From Galaxea fascicularis (taxonomy: Eukaryota > Cnidaria > Anthozoa > Scleractinia > Euphylliidae), in the NCBI GenBank assembly GCA_948470475.1, contig OX419338.1, positions 19,669,030-19,733,029 of the forward strand: a stretch of 64,000 nucleotides of DNA, written 5' to 3'. How positions within the stretch are numbered: the stretch's first letter is position 1; every line of letters begins with the position of its first letter. Positions 1 through 12,621 of this stretch are shown here, one piece after another. Under the pieces are notes generated by a model. It was given only the letters and a program-made list of their open reading frames with translations, had not been told where the DNA came from and did no database searches. A program made the position numbers and the translations under genes.

Positions 1-2772
1 TTGTTGCTCATTATTGTTTCCATGCTGCGCAAACTGGGAAACATTTGTTGGGGACAAAATGTTTCTGAACAAAATCAGAAACATTTTTTGTGTCGGCAAC
101 AAACGTTGGGCGCGCAGGTAAACATTTGTGTCGGCAACAATGTGTCCTCGTTTGTCAGGGCCATTTACGGCAGTCGTGATGTTGTTTTCCCCACCGCTTA
201 ATTCTTGAGTTTAAGTTTACTACTATAGTTACTGAAATGAAAAACTCAGTGATCCCGGCGGTTTCATTAATGATAATTAGTTATTCTACGTGTCCCACAA
301 GGAGCGTTGCAGCAAAACTGCAACATGTGCTTCTGTGAAAGCACTAATCGCATGTCCCAGGGAAGCAAAGTTGAAAACGGCCATGCGTTACCCATCATAC
401 TACATTGTACTGGCTCTCTCCATCTCTACTAAATGAGCGCACAAATTTTCTCGTTTATGACATGATCATAAGAGACCGTGCAAACCGTGATGATCTTACG
501 AAGTGCTGCAACCTGCGCTCTACCAACTTATTGTAGGACGAATTAGCTTAGGACCAAGCAGAATGTGTCCCCAACTCCCACGTCGCTTTGTGCCTTATCT
601 GCATGGTGGACCTGTTTAGGTCAAGGGTTTGATACTATTGTAACATAAAGCAAAGAGCCAAAGCGTTGGTAGAACACAACTTTATATTTCACCTGTCCTC
701 CATAGCGGGCGAGCACATGTCCCCATTCGTCTTGCGCACAACACTCTAGATACGCAATGCGTACCGGTTTTCAATAGATACCTACTAAAAACTAAGTTCA
801 TTCCAGGGTTTCTTTCCGTAACTGCACAAGCTACTTTTATAAGTGCGACGATATTGAAATCAATATTCTTTTGGAAAAGTCGTTATTCTGGAACGACACT
901 ACTAAAGTGGAGCAGGTGACTCAATTACTTTGCTCTGCTTTTTAACAACGGAAGCAACCTTATTGAGTCAAAGATTCCGTGTTGGCCTAAACTGAAACTG
1001 ACCTTCAGTCGTAAATGTTTTTGATTACTACTCTCGGTAGCACCTGTCGGAAGGACATATACTGGTGTTACTTGAGGACAAACCGAAGCCGTACACAAAA
1101 CGCGCACTTAAATTTCTCATGGTTAAAATAGAGACGATACTACAGGAAAGGGTTGATGGAGGACCATTTCACTTTTGCCTGTTTCGGGAGACTTCTAACG
1201 AGGCACCTCATTGTTACCAGTTTCGGGCTAGAAAAACAGAGACAGGATGAGTGAATATTTCCAGGATTAGGGATCGAATTCTGCAAAAGTTAAAACGTTC
1301 ATTCTTATACATACTTTATAATCTTTGAAAGATAACATACGATATAGATCAATTTTTTTGGTCTGTATTTTACATGTATATGAAGGGCTCCTAATATACA
1401 ACACCTGCCCTTCTGTCATAAAGAACTACTGGTACGCAAACATATAAGCTTACTTTGGCGTCACTTTTTCTTGTCTTGAACTTCGACCTTGCCCTAAAGT
1501 GGGATCGAATTAACTTGTTTTGATTATTACAAGTACGACAGACATTCCTTGATAGATTCGTCCTTCGGATGACAAGAAAAATCCTCGATTCGTCCAAATG
1601 ATGAACCACGGGGATACTATATCGCCGCTTTTGAGATTTTGACGTCCATGTTTCGTCTCCCTGAAGATTTCCATGTTTAATCATCTCGCAGTTTGTGTGC
1701 TTTATTGTATTACCTTCCCAGTCGCAATAGATGTTATTTGAAACTTCGCCGGGTGGTTGCCAACGTCAAAAACATAAAAGAAATGCAATAAAAAGAGAGG
1801 GTCCCCACGTCCGTTTTCATGCTTTGAGGCCCCTCTTCGGTACATTGTTAGCACAGTTTACGTAGATAGCCGAAACGAGACTCTTACAAAAACGGGGTGT
1901 AGGTTTTATTTTGTCAAAAGCACATAATGGTCGAAATTTAACCTCTCCAAGATGAAGAAAAAATGAACTAATGAGAGATTCGTTGTGTTTTTTTGCGTCT
2001 GTGCTTCACCATTGAAGTTCAATAGCGTCATCCTAAAGATCTTCTGTGAATAATGAAACCCTGGACAATAAAAAATTCTTCAAATCTGGATACGTCATGA
2101 TTACCCTGGTCGTCAGAGGTTATTTCGTTCGCTGCACAGCTTGTTACGTCGACGAAATATCGACGACAGATATTTGGACTATAGCAACCAAGCTGGTTTC
2201 CAAACTGGTGCCTCGACTGTGTCAGCCCGCAGGGCTTCTGTTCCACAATTGTCTGGAAACGTGTGTTCGTCTTGCTCGTTTAGCTTGTTTACTTGTTCGT
2301 TCATTATTTTAGGGGAACGAAACGCCAAGCACTAGGCTTCCATTTAACCTGTTTACAAGGCACGATTCAAGGTGGCTCTGGCATTGAAGACTGTAACGGC
2401 AACGAAAACGCCGCAGGTTTGTTGGGCAAAAACAATCGTTATGCGCGTGCGTTTTACAATTTGCACAGAAACATGAAACGACCACATTTTACGTCCACCA
2501 GAAAAACGAGAAATACTATTTTGAAATGACGTTCCTCGAGGCTAAAGCTCCCAAAATATCACCACTGTAATAGTGATGTATCAAAAAAAGGACCGAGGGG
2601 AAAGAACTCAAGAAGGGTACGAAACTTGAGAAGAAAACGCCATTCTGCAAAAGATTTAAACAGCGGCTCTTTTTTTATTAAACGTCAATGGGTTAAAGAC
2701 AAGCATGTTGGATGCTAACACGGCGAAACAGATATTTAGCCCAAAACTATTTGCATGATGAAGTTTTTTTAA
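1..2772. other. No recognised gene; window-edge repeat remnant
   Basis: Open frames here are short and show no domain I recognise. The first ~190 bases repeat the motif AAACATTTGT with TGTCGGCAACAA several times, which looks like part of an inverted-repeat transposon cut by the window edge. The rest is unremarkable AT-rich spacer downstream of cyclin L. Confidence 0.5.
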
Positions 2773-3401
2773 GGAGGCTCGAAAGGGTTTTTTTTTTATG
2801 TAGTGTTTGAGAAACGATGAGAGATTACAAAGAAAGATATTTAATGGTCTAGGCAAACTATGTCTCCTTGGACCTCTATTGTTGGGCTATATTTTAAGGG
2901 TGCTTGTGTCGTCATATCAGTTACCATGGCAACGCCCCAGGTCCACAAAAAGGTCTTCTAAATGTCAGTATTTGTAAATTGTCTGAAAAACTAATTCGGT
3001 GACCTATTGTTTTTACTTCTTTGTTGGAAAGCTCTCTAAATTCTTTAACTTTTCAGGCAGTATGAAAAAAAATTATCTAGTAGAATTTAATACATTTAAA
3101 AAACGCGTTTTATGGGGTACAGAAAATTCTACTAGATAATTTTCCTCGAAACTGCTATACTTGAAGTGCCATCGTGAATGGTACCTGCATGCAAAAAATC
3201 AAGATAGGTCACCGAGCAAAATCTCGAGCAAAAGACAAATGTTTCGCATATTTTATTTCTGGTTTACGCGATTTCACGCAGTCTTTAACTTCCGGTGTGC
3301 TTGATTTTGATTCATTCAGCTGACGCGTGCATCTTAGTTATGGCGTGTGTAGACTGCGCGCGTGCGTGCGTGCGTGCAGCTAAAAACCCTTTCCAGCCTC
3401 C
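2773..3401. mobile_element. MITE family A, copy 1 (TTAA target duplication), 61 bp past the cyclin L stop-side boundary
   Basis: The ends are inverted (GGAGGCTCGAAAGGGTTTTT on the left, the complement of AAAAACCCTTTCCAGCCTCC on the right). TTAA flanks both sides (2769-2772, 3402-3405). A second copy lies at 19686-20283 with flanking TCAA. The two share long stretches, for example the block around 2857-2970 and the LINE-like ACTTCCGG block near 3290. An inner palindrome (ATTATCTAGTAGAATTT) sits near 3070-3145. There is no coding capacity. It contains a TTTATT (AATAAA on minus) at 3252-3257 that could serve cyclin L. Confidence 0.85.
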
Positions 3402-3467
3402 TTAAGCGATAATCTTCCACCAGGGAAGTTTCTGTACAAAAACAACAAATTACAAAAGTAAACTACG

Positions 3468-6400
3468 TCATCTACGGTGTCTTCCATGGTCGCGTCCTTT
3501 ATCCCTTGATCGGTAGTCCACTCCATTTCGGTCCCGATGCCTGTCGTCTCGCTTTTTCGTCTCTCGGTCGTGTTCGTATTTCCCTCGGTGTCGTTTGCTT
3601 CTCGTCGGACTTCGGCTCCTGCTTCGCGATCTACTTCGGCTAGGAGACAACGGGGACCTACTTCGTTCTCGCTTTTTGTCCCGTTTATAACTATTCACAC
3701 TAGCTTCCGTTCTTGATTTCTTCCGAACGTACTCGCCGTCGTACATTTTAGGTCGTGTTCGCTTTTCTTCGTCCCTTCCTCTGGACGGACTTCGACGTCG
3801 TTTACTCTTTACAGTCCCTTTCTGTTTCTCCGGGCTTTCATCGCTGCTCTCCGACCCACTTCTACTGAGATTGTCAGGGCTGATAGAAATACTGTAACTT
3901 CTTGATCGGCTACGACTTCGGCTTCGTGTTCGGCTTCCCGAACGGCTGCGGGAACGGCGATTGACTGGAGAACGGCTTTGGCGGCTTACTCGCGCGACTG
4001 GGCTGAAATAGCAAGATGGACAAAACTTGCCTAAAACATCTAACAAAACTTAACAACAGAAAACACCTTAGATACCGTATTATTATCAAACTGTACCACA
4101 GTAGACCCTCCGAAGAGCGGCAAGAACAAAGAATATTTAAGTCCAAAAAAATCTTCCCTTTGCATATAATCGTCATTTACAAAAGTGTAACAGTAAGAGT
4201 AATGGAGATGATGACGATGACGACATGGCGGTGTCGATGACGATGATGACTTCATTCTTCAAATGTCCATGTTTTTAGGACTACATTGTTGATTCGGGAC
4301 ACTGTAAATGACTCAAACAAATACCGAGAACCCGAGCTGGCTGCAAGGCTTGCCATTTGCCTACTAGCAACGGTGTGAACAGGGAACTAGCGCGAAGAAG
4401 TGCATCCTATGGTCAGAAAGGAAACAACGCAAGATTCAACGCGAAGTGTTTGTTTTCACTATCACTTTTCAGGTCTTTCGGATGAAGGAATATACACTTG
4501 AAAGATTATTCTTGTTCAAAATTGTCTAGGTGCAACTCATGACTAAAACCATGTCTGATAACGAGAGGAGAGTTATAACAACTGAAACACTTTTTACCGC
4601 TCTTTACGGCCGGGCTTGATGTCCTCTTCTGCCTTCGAGGAACTTTTCTTCTTCTTGCCGTCAGCTTGGTTCGCAGCAGACGATGGTGAAACTTTACTTG
4701 GTGAAGACGGCCTCGATCCTGAATCAAACCACAAAAAAACGTAATTAATGAATTAAGGCGCACGCCAACATTCATTCTGAAATATTGAGCAAGTGAAAGA
4801 AATGACCATTACTGCAGACGAGCAAATTCTCGTGCCATATACAAAAATACCGCAGAAATAAACTAAGAGCATCAAAGAGGAGGGGGCTGCACCAATTATC
4901 GGGACAAGCATTCGTAGAGAACAACTGCGGTACTAATTTCATTTCCGTCACTGCTCACTGATATTTCGAACGCCACATTGCTAGCATACTACTGGTGTAC
5001 TTCCCACATCAACAGGAGGTTTCTTGAAGGCGAATGATATCCACAAAATGACTGAATAAGGTACACGCTTTGTTTCCACTTTCAATCTTCTTTACAGATA
5101 ACTGAGGTAAGGAATACCCACATGACATTGTCGGTACCTGTTCCAGGTCTGAATTCATCCCTGGTCGCTGTTGTTCCTCCTGTTGGAGACAGGTTCGGGG
5201 TGGAGCTCCCCGCTGGGCCGGTACCATCCGGTTTACTTTCCTTCTTTTTCTGATCTAACTCCTTACGAATTTCTCCAACAGCTTTCTGCAAGGTATCTAA
5301 ATTGGCCTACAACGAATCAAAACAACAGTTTCTTTCAGCCATTATTGACGTTGAAAAAAAGAGTAACAGATAAAATAAAAAAACAAAACAGTTTAACGTT
5401 AACACTGTTTAAAAACTGAAACCTTGGCCGTTTCATCAGCAGGTTTATTGTGTATTTTTAATTTAATTACCACCAGCGACGCCGTTAGTCTCTATATGTG
5501 GCTGAATGTAATTTAGGCAAGGTTAATCTCGAGCTAATGCTGACAGCGGTCTCGCCCACTTTGAGCATGATCTGTGGGGCGCCCTTGGAGTTTGCAGGGG
5601 CAGATCACGAAGAGCTTTGCACTCTAGCGATCATTGCGGATCAGTGCCTTTGCTTGCGATTCTTTGCGGATTTGTTAGCCCTGCCCTCCCTTCCCAAAGG
5701 GCAACTTGACTTAGGAGGTAAGGGCTGGTTCACACTTTGACATAAGCATAAGCATAAGCATAAGCATAAGCATAAGCATAAGAAAAAATACATGTGTGAA
5801 CCGGGGTTACATAAGCATAAGCATAAGCATAAGCATAAACACAAGGAATGGAAAAACTTCCATTCCTTGTGCTTATGCTTATGTTTATGCTTATGCTTAT
5901 GTAACCCCGGTTCACACATGTATTTTTCTTATGCTTATGTTTATGCTTATGCTTATGCTTATGCGCTTATGTCAAAGTGTGAACCAGCCCTAAGTATCAG
6001 GTTAGGTAAGTATTTCCACTGGACTAGTGTCAGTGTGACGGTGCCTGTTAGCGGGGCTGCCGGGGTGGTTCCCGCTTGCCCGGGTTGCCATGGATGCCTC
6101 CCTGCAGTGCTTGTATTCCTCAGGCCCTTCCCTGCTAACTTTTAAGGCACCAATTCCCAAGCTCATCCATTTGCGATGAGTTTAATTTTAGCTAAAGAAG
6201 GGTTCAGTAATAGCGGAATCCATATTTTCAGTTAAGCCAGTGTCAACTTTTAACTGTTTTAGTCATGCCTGACTAATAAACCAAATATTCATAATAACAG
6301 AAGAGAAATGTCTGCCCAATAGTAGTAGCTCCGTGGCCTAATATTAGCACAAAAACTGCATCATATCAACACGTCAAACATTGCCACACAGCGGCGAAAA

Positions 6401-9400
6401 TGCAAGAAAATAAAAGTGACCCATCGGACATTCCACCGTAGATGTAAAGCACAAACATTACCTTTGGTCTCATATATAGACTCAATAGAGTCAAACTGAT
6501 TTCCTACAAAGAAAAAAAAAAAAAAGAACTGCTATGAAATTAGGAGGGAAATTAACTTACTTTGACTTCAAAGATGATGAAATTTCCATCTTGGTTTAAC
6601 CCCAAAGGCTGGTTTTCACTAACGATGGAGTCAGAGTCGGAGTGACAATCAGAGGCTTAGAGCGTTATGATCTAGTGAAAACTAGATTGTCGGAGTCGCA
6701 AGCCCTATTTTGGTATCAAACTGTAATCGGAGAGCTTCTTCCGCTTCTGACTCTGACAACAGTTTTCACTGGATCATCAGTGACAGAGTCATAAGCGGAG
6801 TCCGAGGAAAATGGGAACATTCTGATTCTTCTGACTCCGATTCCGTCGAGCTTGTGACTCTGCTTATGACTCCGATCTTTGATTTTCACCAAGTCATAAG
6901 GGCCCTTACGACTCCTATTACGACTCCAACTCCAACTCCGATTCCATCGCTAGTGAAAACCAGCCTTAAAGCTCAAATATCTACACCAATATTACCTTCA
7001 CTATGTTAAAGTCTCTTACTGTACTAGTTTGGATAACTTGTTAGCAGATCAAAATACCTCAAGAAATTATTTCATCTATTCTTGCATTCTATTTATCAAT
7101 GTACAAGTAGCATTTTTAGGAGAAAATAGCTGCAGGCCATTGTTGGTACTTTAAGGGTTAAGCAAATAATTATCATTTCATACCATAAAATTCATCACTC
7201 AGGGCTGTGCTCTAACGGCACCTGGTCACCTGTGCAAACTTACTTTTGCCTTTGGGTGGCCAGGAAATATTAATTTTGTAACAAACTTATATCCTGGGAG
7301 CCCTAGATTTCAAGGGTTTAGGGATTCCGGGCACCAATTACTTTTCTTAGAGCACAGCCTTGATTACTCTAACACAAATAAAAAACAAACAAACAAACCT
7401 CAAGGTCTTCTAGCTTTGCACCAAACAACTCCCACCAGGGTGGTCTGGTTGGTAAACAAATCTATGACAAACAACGAACAAATGTTTTTAAAGGACTTGT
7501 TGGCTGTAAACCCCAATCTCAACCCATTCTGCTCCTGCCAGCCTGTGCAGCAGCTGCTGGAGAAACAACCCTTCACAAGGAAAAGAGATAATACCTACCC
7601 CAAGCTGTCTAGCAGAAAGAAAGATGCACGCACAGCCTATGGTTTCGGGGGAGTACCTTACAAACACATCTGTTCTAAAACTATCATTCATAAAATTCCT
7701 GCAAAGAAAACAAAACCTGTTACTGGTAATTCCACATGACTCCAATCCTTCAAAACTTAGCCTCATAAATTGCATTATTCAGAGATTTCCCATGAAACAA
7801 TTTTTCACCTATAAAACAAGTGTAGAAGTCTTCGAGATCAACCCATGATATGCTCCAAAAGAGCTTTCATGTCATTACTAATGGGGTGTGTTTTGTCAAA
7901 ATTCAAACAATATGAAACACTGTGACCAAACAAAACAAAGATTTTCCAACACCTGTCTCCAACCAAGAGAGAAAAGCTATTTGTGGGCACCATGGTCCTA
8001 TTGTGATTACACATTCACTGGACAGACAGACATACATGGAGACTTCACTTTAAATCCTCAAAAAAAAAACACAGGAAATGAATAATAACTAAAAAGCAAT
8101 CACCCAGGGCCAATTATTAAAACACTGTAAAGCTTTGTCTTAAACTGCACTTTAAGACCATTGAGCGGCCTTCATTCCTCACTGGAGGTGGGGGCATTTC
8201 ATGAAAAATCACTTTGTTTGAGTGTTTATGTATTTATAGTACACTCAACAAAATTACTCAATTCTGATTGGTCGAGAGCTGTACAATTAATCCCAAATAG
8301 TATTCCGTAGTAGTACCTATTAAGTTTCCATGACAATGGCACATAAGTTCGTAATTTTGTTAAATGTACTATAAATAATTTCTATAAATAATTACACATT
8401 CTATCAATAATGTACTATAAATAATTTCGCGATTTTGAAAGTTCTTAAATTGCACTTGCCTAAAGGCTCGTGCAATTTTGAGAACTTTCAAAATCACTCG
8501 CACCTATTAATCCCTAATTGTGCTCGAGGTCGTGCGATTTCCTATACTGAGCATCCCACGAGGTAAATGGAGACGCTATCCAGATCAAAGTGGACTTTGG
8601 AGAAAACCACAGCAACCAAATAAAAATTGCTCTCTGACCAAGTATGAAACTTCATGTAGATAAAAGTTTTCAGTCATTGTAATGTAAGTTCTTGAAAGCA
8701 AGCAACTAGATTCAACAGTTGGATGGACTAAATTTGATTGGACCACAATTTAGGCCAACACTGTCCAAAAAACATTTAATGGCCAGTCACCCTTCTCTAC
8801 ACAAGTGACATGTACAATGTACATACCAGGCCTGTTGGGCTAACAGGGTGTTGGTTTCACATTCAAGGATCTGAAGATACATTATAATAACCTGAAGAGA
8901 AACAGATGCAAGCAGTCAGCCAGCTATGTTGATAAGCATGAACAGGTTTGAAAACAATATACAGTAGAACCCTAGTAACTTGAATGTGCCCGCTAACTCA
9001 AACTGAGTCTCAATTCCCTTGGATCTGACCCAACTTTTCAGTCACTTTTACTCAGTTAACTTGAACATGGATAACTCGAAAAAACCCACTAACTCGAACT
9101 AAATTTCGTTTCCCTTGATCAAAATTAACCCCAATAACTCAAATTTCTGGTTCTTATAACTCGCCGTGGATGCCCCTTGAGACAGCCCATTAGCTTTTCT
9201 TATCATGTGATTGAATTCTAACACTAGAACAAAGACTGGGGCAATTTGATTTTAATTAGTGCAATGAGCAGATAACGTATTTGACACAAAAGGGAACACA
9301 AATTTGAGTGTATTAAATAAACTACTGGTAAGTTATTCACCGTATTGGATTGTCGGAAGAATGCATAAAAATAATTGTTACAGTTGTTACAAAATGTATT

Positions 9401-12400
9401 AGTTTCTTGTGAAATAAGTTTAATTTGCACTGTATTGTATACTGAAGTGCTGAAAATCAATAAACTATTAATTATTAACCTGGAAAATTGAATATTTTAA
9501 TTCACCCTGATAACTCAAAGCCCCACAAACTGAAACAGTTTTTCATTTTCCTTCAGAGTTTGAATTACCGGGGTTCTACTGTAGTGTGGCATGATTATCT
9601 GCACTAAATGTTACCGTTAATGTTGAGGTGAAGATGCAACTTAAAACGTCAATAATTAAAACACCCTTAAAAACTGCATGAATAGAGGGTCGATATCCCA
9701 TTCTTTGTTTAAAAAAGTTCCATACCTTGTGGGGATGCTTGACATGGACACTAAAGCCAAGTTCCTAAAACATAATGAATAATGAACCACATGCAATAGT
9801 AGTAGTAGTAGTAGTCCTTATTAAGAACTCAGGCACAACATACGTGTGGCTTTACAATCAATGATAAACTAAGCTAAGATAAAAAACCTAACATATGTAT
9901 AACAAAATTGAAAAGGATTTTAGTTATTCACAAAGGCCTGTTTCAATCGGTCAGTTCTTACTTTAGGAAGTATAAAGTCATGACCTCTTTCTTTGAGGAC
10001 CCTATAACATATACCAGCTACAACTCATGGAGAAAATAAAAAACAGTCAGAAGTAACAGATGGAGAAACTGTTCACAACTGACTGAACACCCTAATTTTA
10101 AGTCATAATCACAGCATGGTAAAATGTGATGCAACCAACCTTCAGTATCCTCCTTTCAGCTTTGATAACTTGGTTCTTAAGGGAGAAGTATGTGTTACCC
10201 ATGTACTCCATGGGTTGAATGGTCCTGAAATAATATTATGTGGAACATGGCATTTGCACAAATGATCTTAAACTGATCAATGCCAGAGTGGCCATGATGC
10301 CTTGCTAACTCCAGACAGACAACCCCACATCTCCAATGAACAGTCACTAGTTTACTTACCATTTTGTGGTTGGAAACCATCCAAAGAAAGTTCAACAAAA
10401 ATGCTCCAGTGTATATACCATTGAAGAATTAATCTCAGAAATAAAACTATTCCTTTTAAAACCATAGCTTCACCAGTCAGACTACAGAAAACCAATCTAT
10501 GGCTTGCTGATCATATTTTACTTTACAGTTTGCAAGTGGTTTTAAAGACAGTAAAGAACTTGTTAATTAGCTGTAACTTAATATTGTTGGCAAGTTTGTA
10601 TATTTCCTGTATTGATGAGTACCCTTGAATACTGTCATTGAAGGCAAAATTAATCAGGCAGCCACAAGGTTGCCTGCCAAGTCTTAATATTGATGCTCAG
10701 GGTACTAATGACAATTACATGTATTGTGCTTCAAACTCGTGGCACAGTGTGAGTTACAGAATTTGCCACATATTCACACCAACTTTGTATTTAAAAACTT
10801 CATTTGATAACTATCGCTTGAGCCCATTTAAGGACAGCTAACATAAAAACACTTGAACTGACAACTAACTGCAAAATGGCTTTCAAATAAAATGAACTAC
10901 ACTTGGGGTGACATTGAACCTATTTCATCATTTGATAGGCGAGACACAACTAATTACAGCTGGCACTGTTTACCTCATACCTACAGACATACGTTTTAAT
11001 GCAAATAGAAGTGATGTCATTTTGCAGACAATAATTTTACACATACGAAAAAAAAAATTCATTTTGTCAATTCTTTTCAAGAACTCTTATAGCAGGTTCC
11101 AAACTATACATTATCTCAGAGTGAGTTTTTATTGACTCTTGCTGCAAACTTTTGGACTGTAATGCAACTTGCTAGGTGACAGTTAAAGTTGTTTACAAGT
11201 TGATGTAACATGTTGAATTTCATGTGTACACTTATCTTTATGTTAGCTGTCCTTATGCATAAAATAACAATTATTGATTTCAGTTTTCGCACAATAGCTT
11301 GCATTATCAAGGCCTCGGGTTATGTTGTCTGCCAAAGCCAAAAAACGACACAAGCCTCAGCCATGATAATTCTCACAATCAAGCTCAACCTCGTTCAATA
11401 ATAATAATAATTATTGTTAATTATACGAAAATAGACCTTGATGGAAAAAGATAACAGTATAAACTAGTACTTGGCATTTTCAACAAGTAACAAAGTAAAA
11501 TAATTATTTCCAACTCTTACATCTAATCTACATTTCATACAGCAGTAATATAGTGGCAAAATCCCCTTAGGTATGATTGTTGAGATAGTCCTCTTCAAGC
11601 TCTCCTTCTAAGCAATGAACCTAAAGAAGCAAAGCAAAGTCATGTTTAAAACCTAAATGTGTGGTTCCAGAAAATATCCATATCCCCCCACGGAAGATCA
11701 TTGGAAATTCCAAGGGAGAGGGGGGGTTAAAGGGCAGTAATTTCCGAGGGGTAGGGGGTTTCGTGGGGAACTACTTTTCCAAAGGGTCACGAACCATGTA
11801 CAAAACATTGAAAGCAACATACGATCGATCTGAAGCACAAAAACATACATACGTTGTTTTGAAACAAAAGTCAGTACTCCTGGCCATTGAGATGAAGTTC
11901 ACATTATTAGCTTCAATGTTTCTTTTTTTCTTTAAGTTAGCTAGCGCTACAATCTCCCGAAGCTACTTTCTTCAAAACATTTAAAATGGCGGTCTCAACT
12001 GGAGTCTCGTCCCCAGACTTCCAGCTTTGTCTCGTTTTTTTGTTTCGTTCGACCTTCAGAAGGCCTGGCTACCTGACTGGTACATAGTGACAACGCGTGT
12101 GTTAGTGAAGTTTTTGGTCCTTAAATAAGAATCAACCCGAAGAAACTGACAAAATGTATAGACAATGGAACCTTGTAAGTTTCTGTTTTATTTACTATCA
12201 TTTGCGAAGTTGTTTAAGCGAGTGAAACGTTCTCATCGGAGTTTGCACAAAAATGCGAAACAGTCGACGTGCTACCCAAATGTTTAAGCTTATAATCTTA
12301 CATAAAAACAACACAAACATCATTTGCAAAGGTGATGGTGAAGAAGCTAAAAGTTTAGCTGGATAATAAACTTAACAAAGCATTATAATTTTGTTAAAGT

Positions 12401-12590
12401 TAACCTTAATGTTTACACTGTTGTAATAAAATTCTATCGTATTTACGTAACTTAGTTGGTATTCACTTTCTTTTTTTATAAGTACAAAACTTCTGGAAAT
12501 TCCGGAGGGGAGGGGGGGGGGGTCATCAAAGACCCCTCTGGAATGGAAAATCCTGGGGGGAGGGGGGGTGCAAATCAAAAAGTCTTCCGT

Positions 12591-12621
<31 letters not shown>

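Noticed and set aside
4040..4255. Minus-strand frame with Ser/Thr and His-rich start
   Set aside because: It lies in the last cyclin L intron, over a GATGAC-rich low-complexity tract.
5641..6145. Open frames with KHKHKH and LCLCLC repeats
   Set aside because: They are translations of the CATAAG/CTTATG hexamer arrays in a palindromic MITE, mirrored on both strands.
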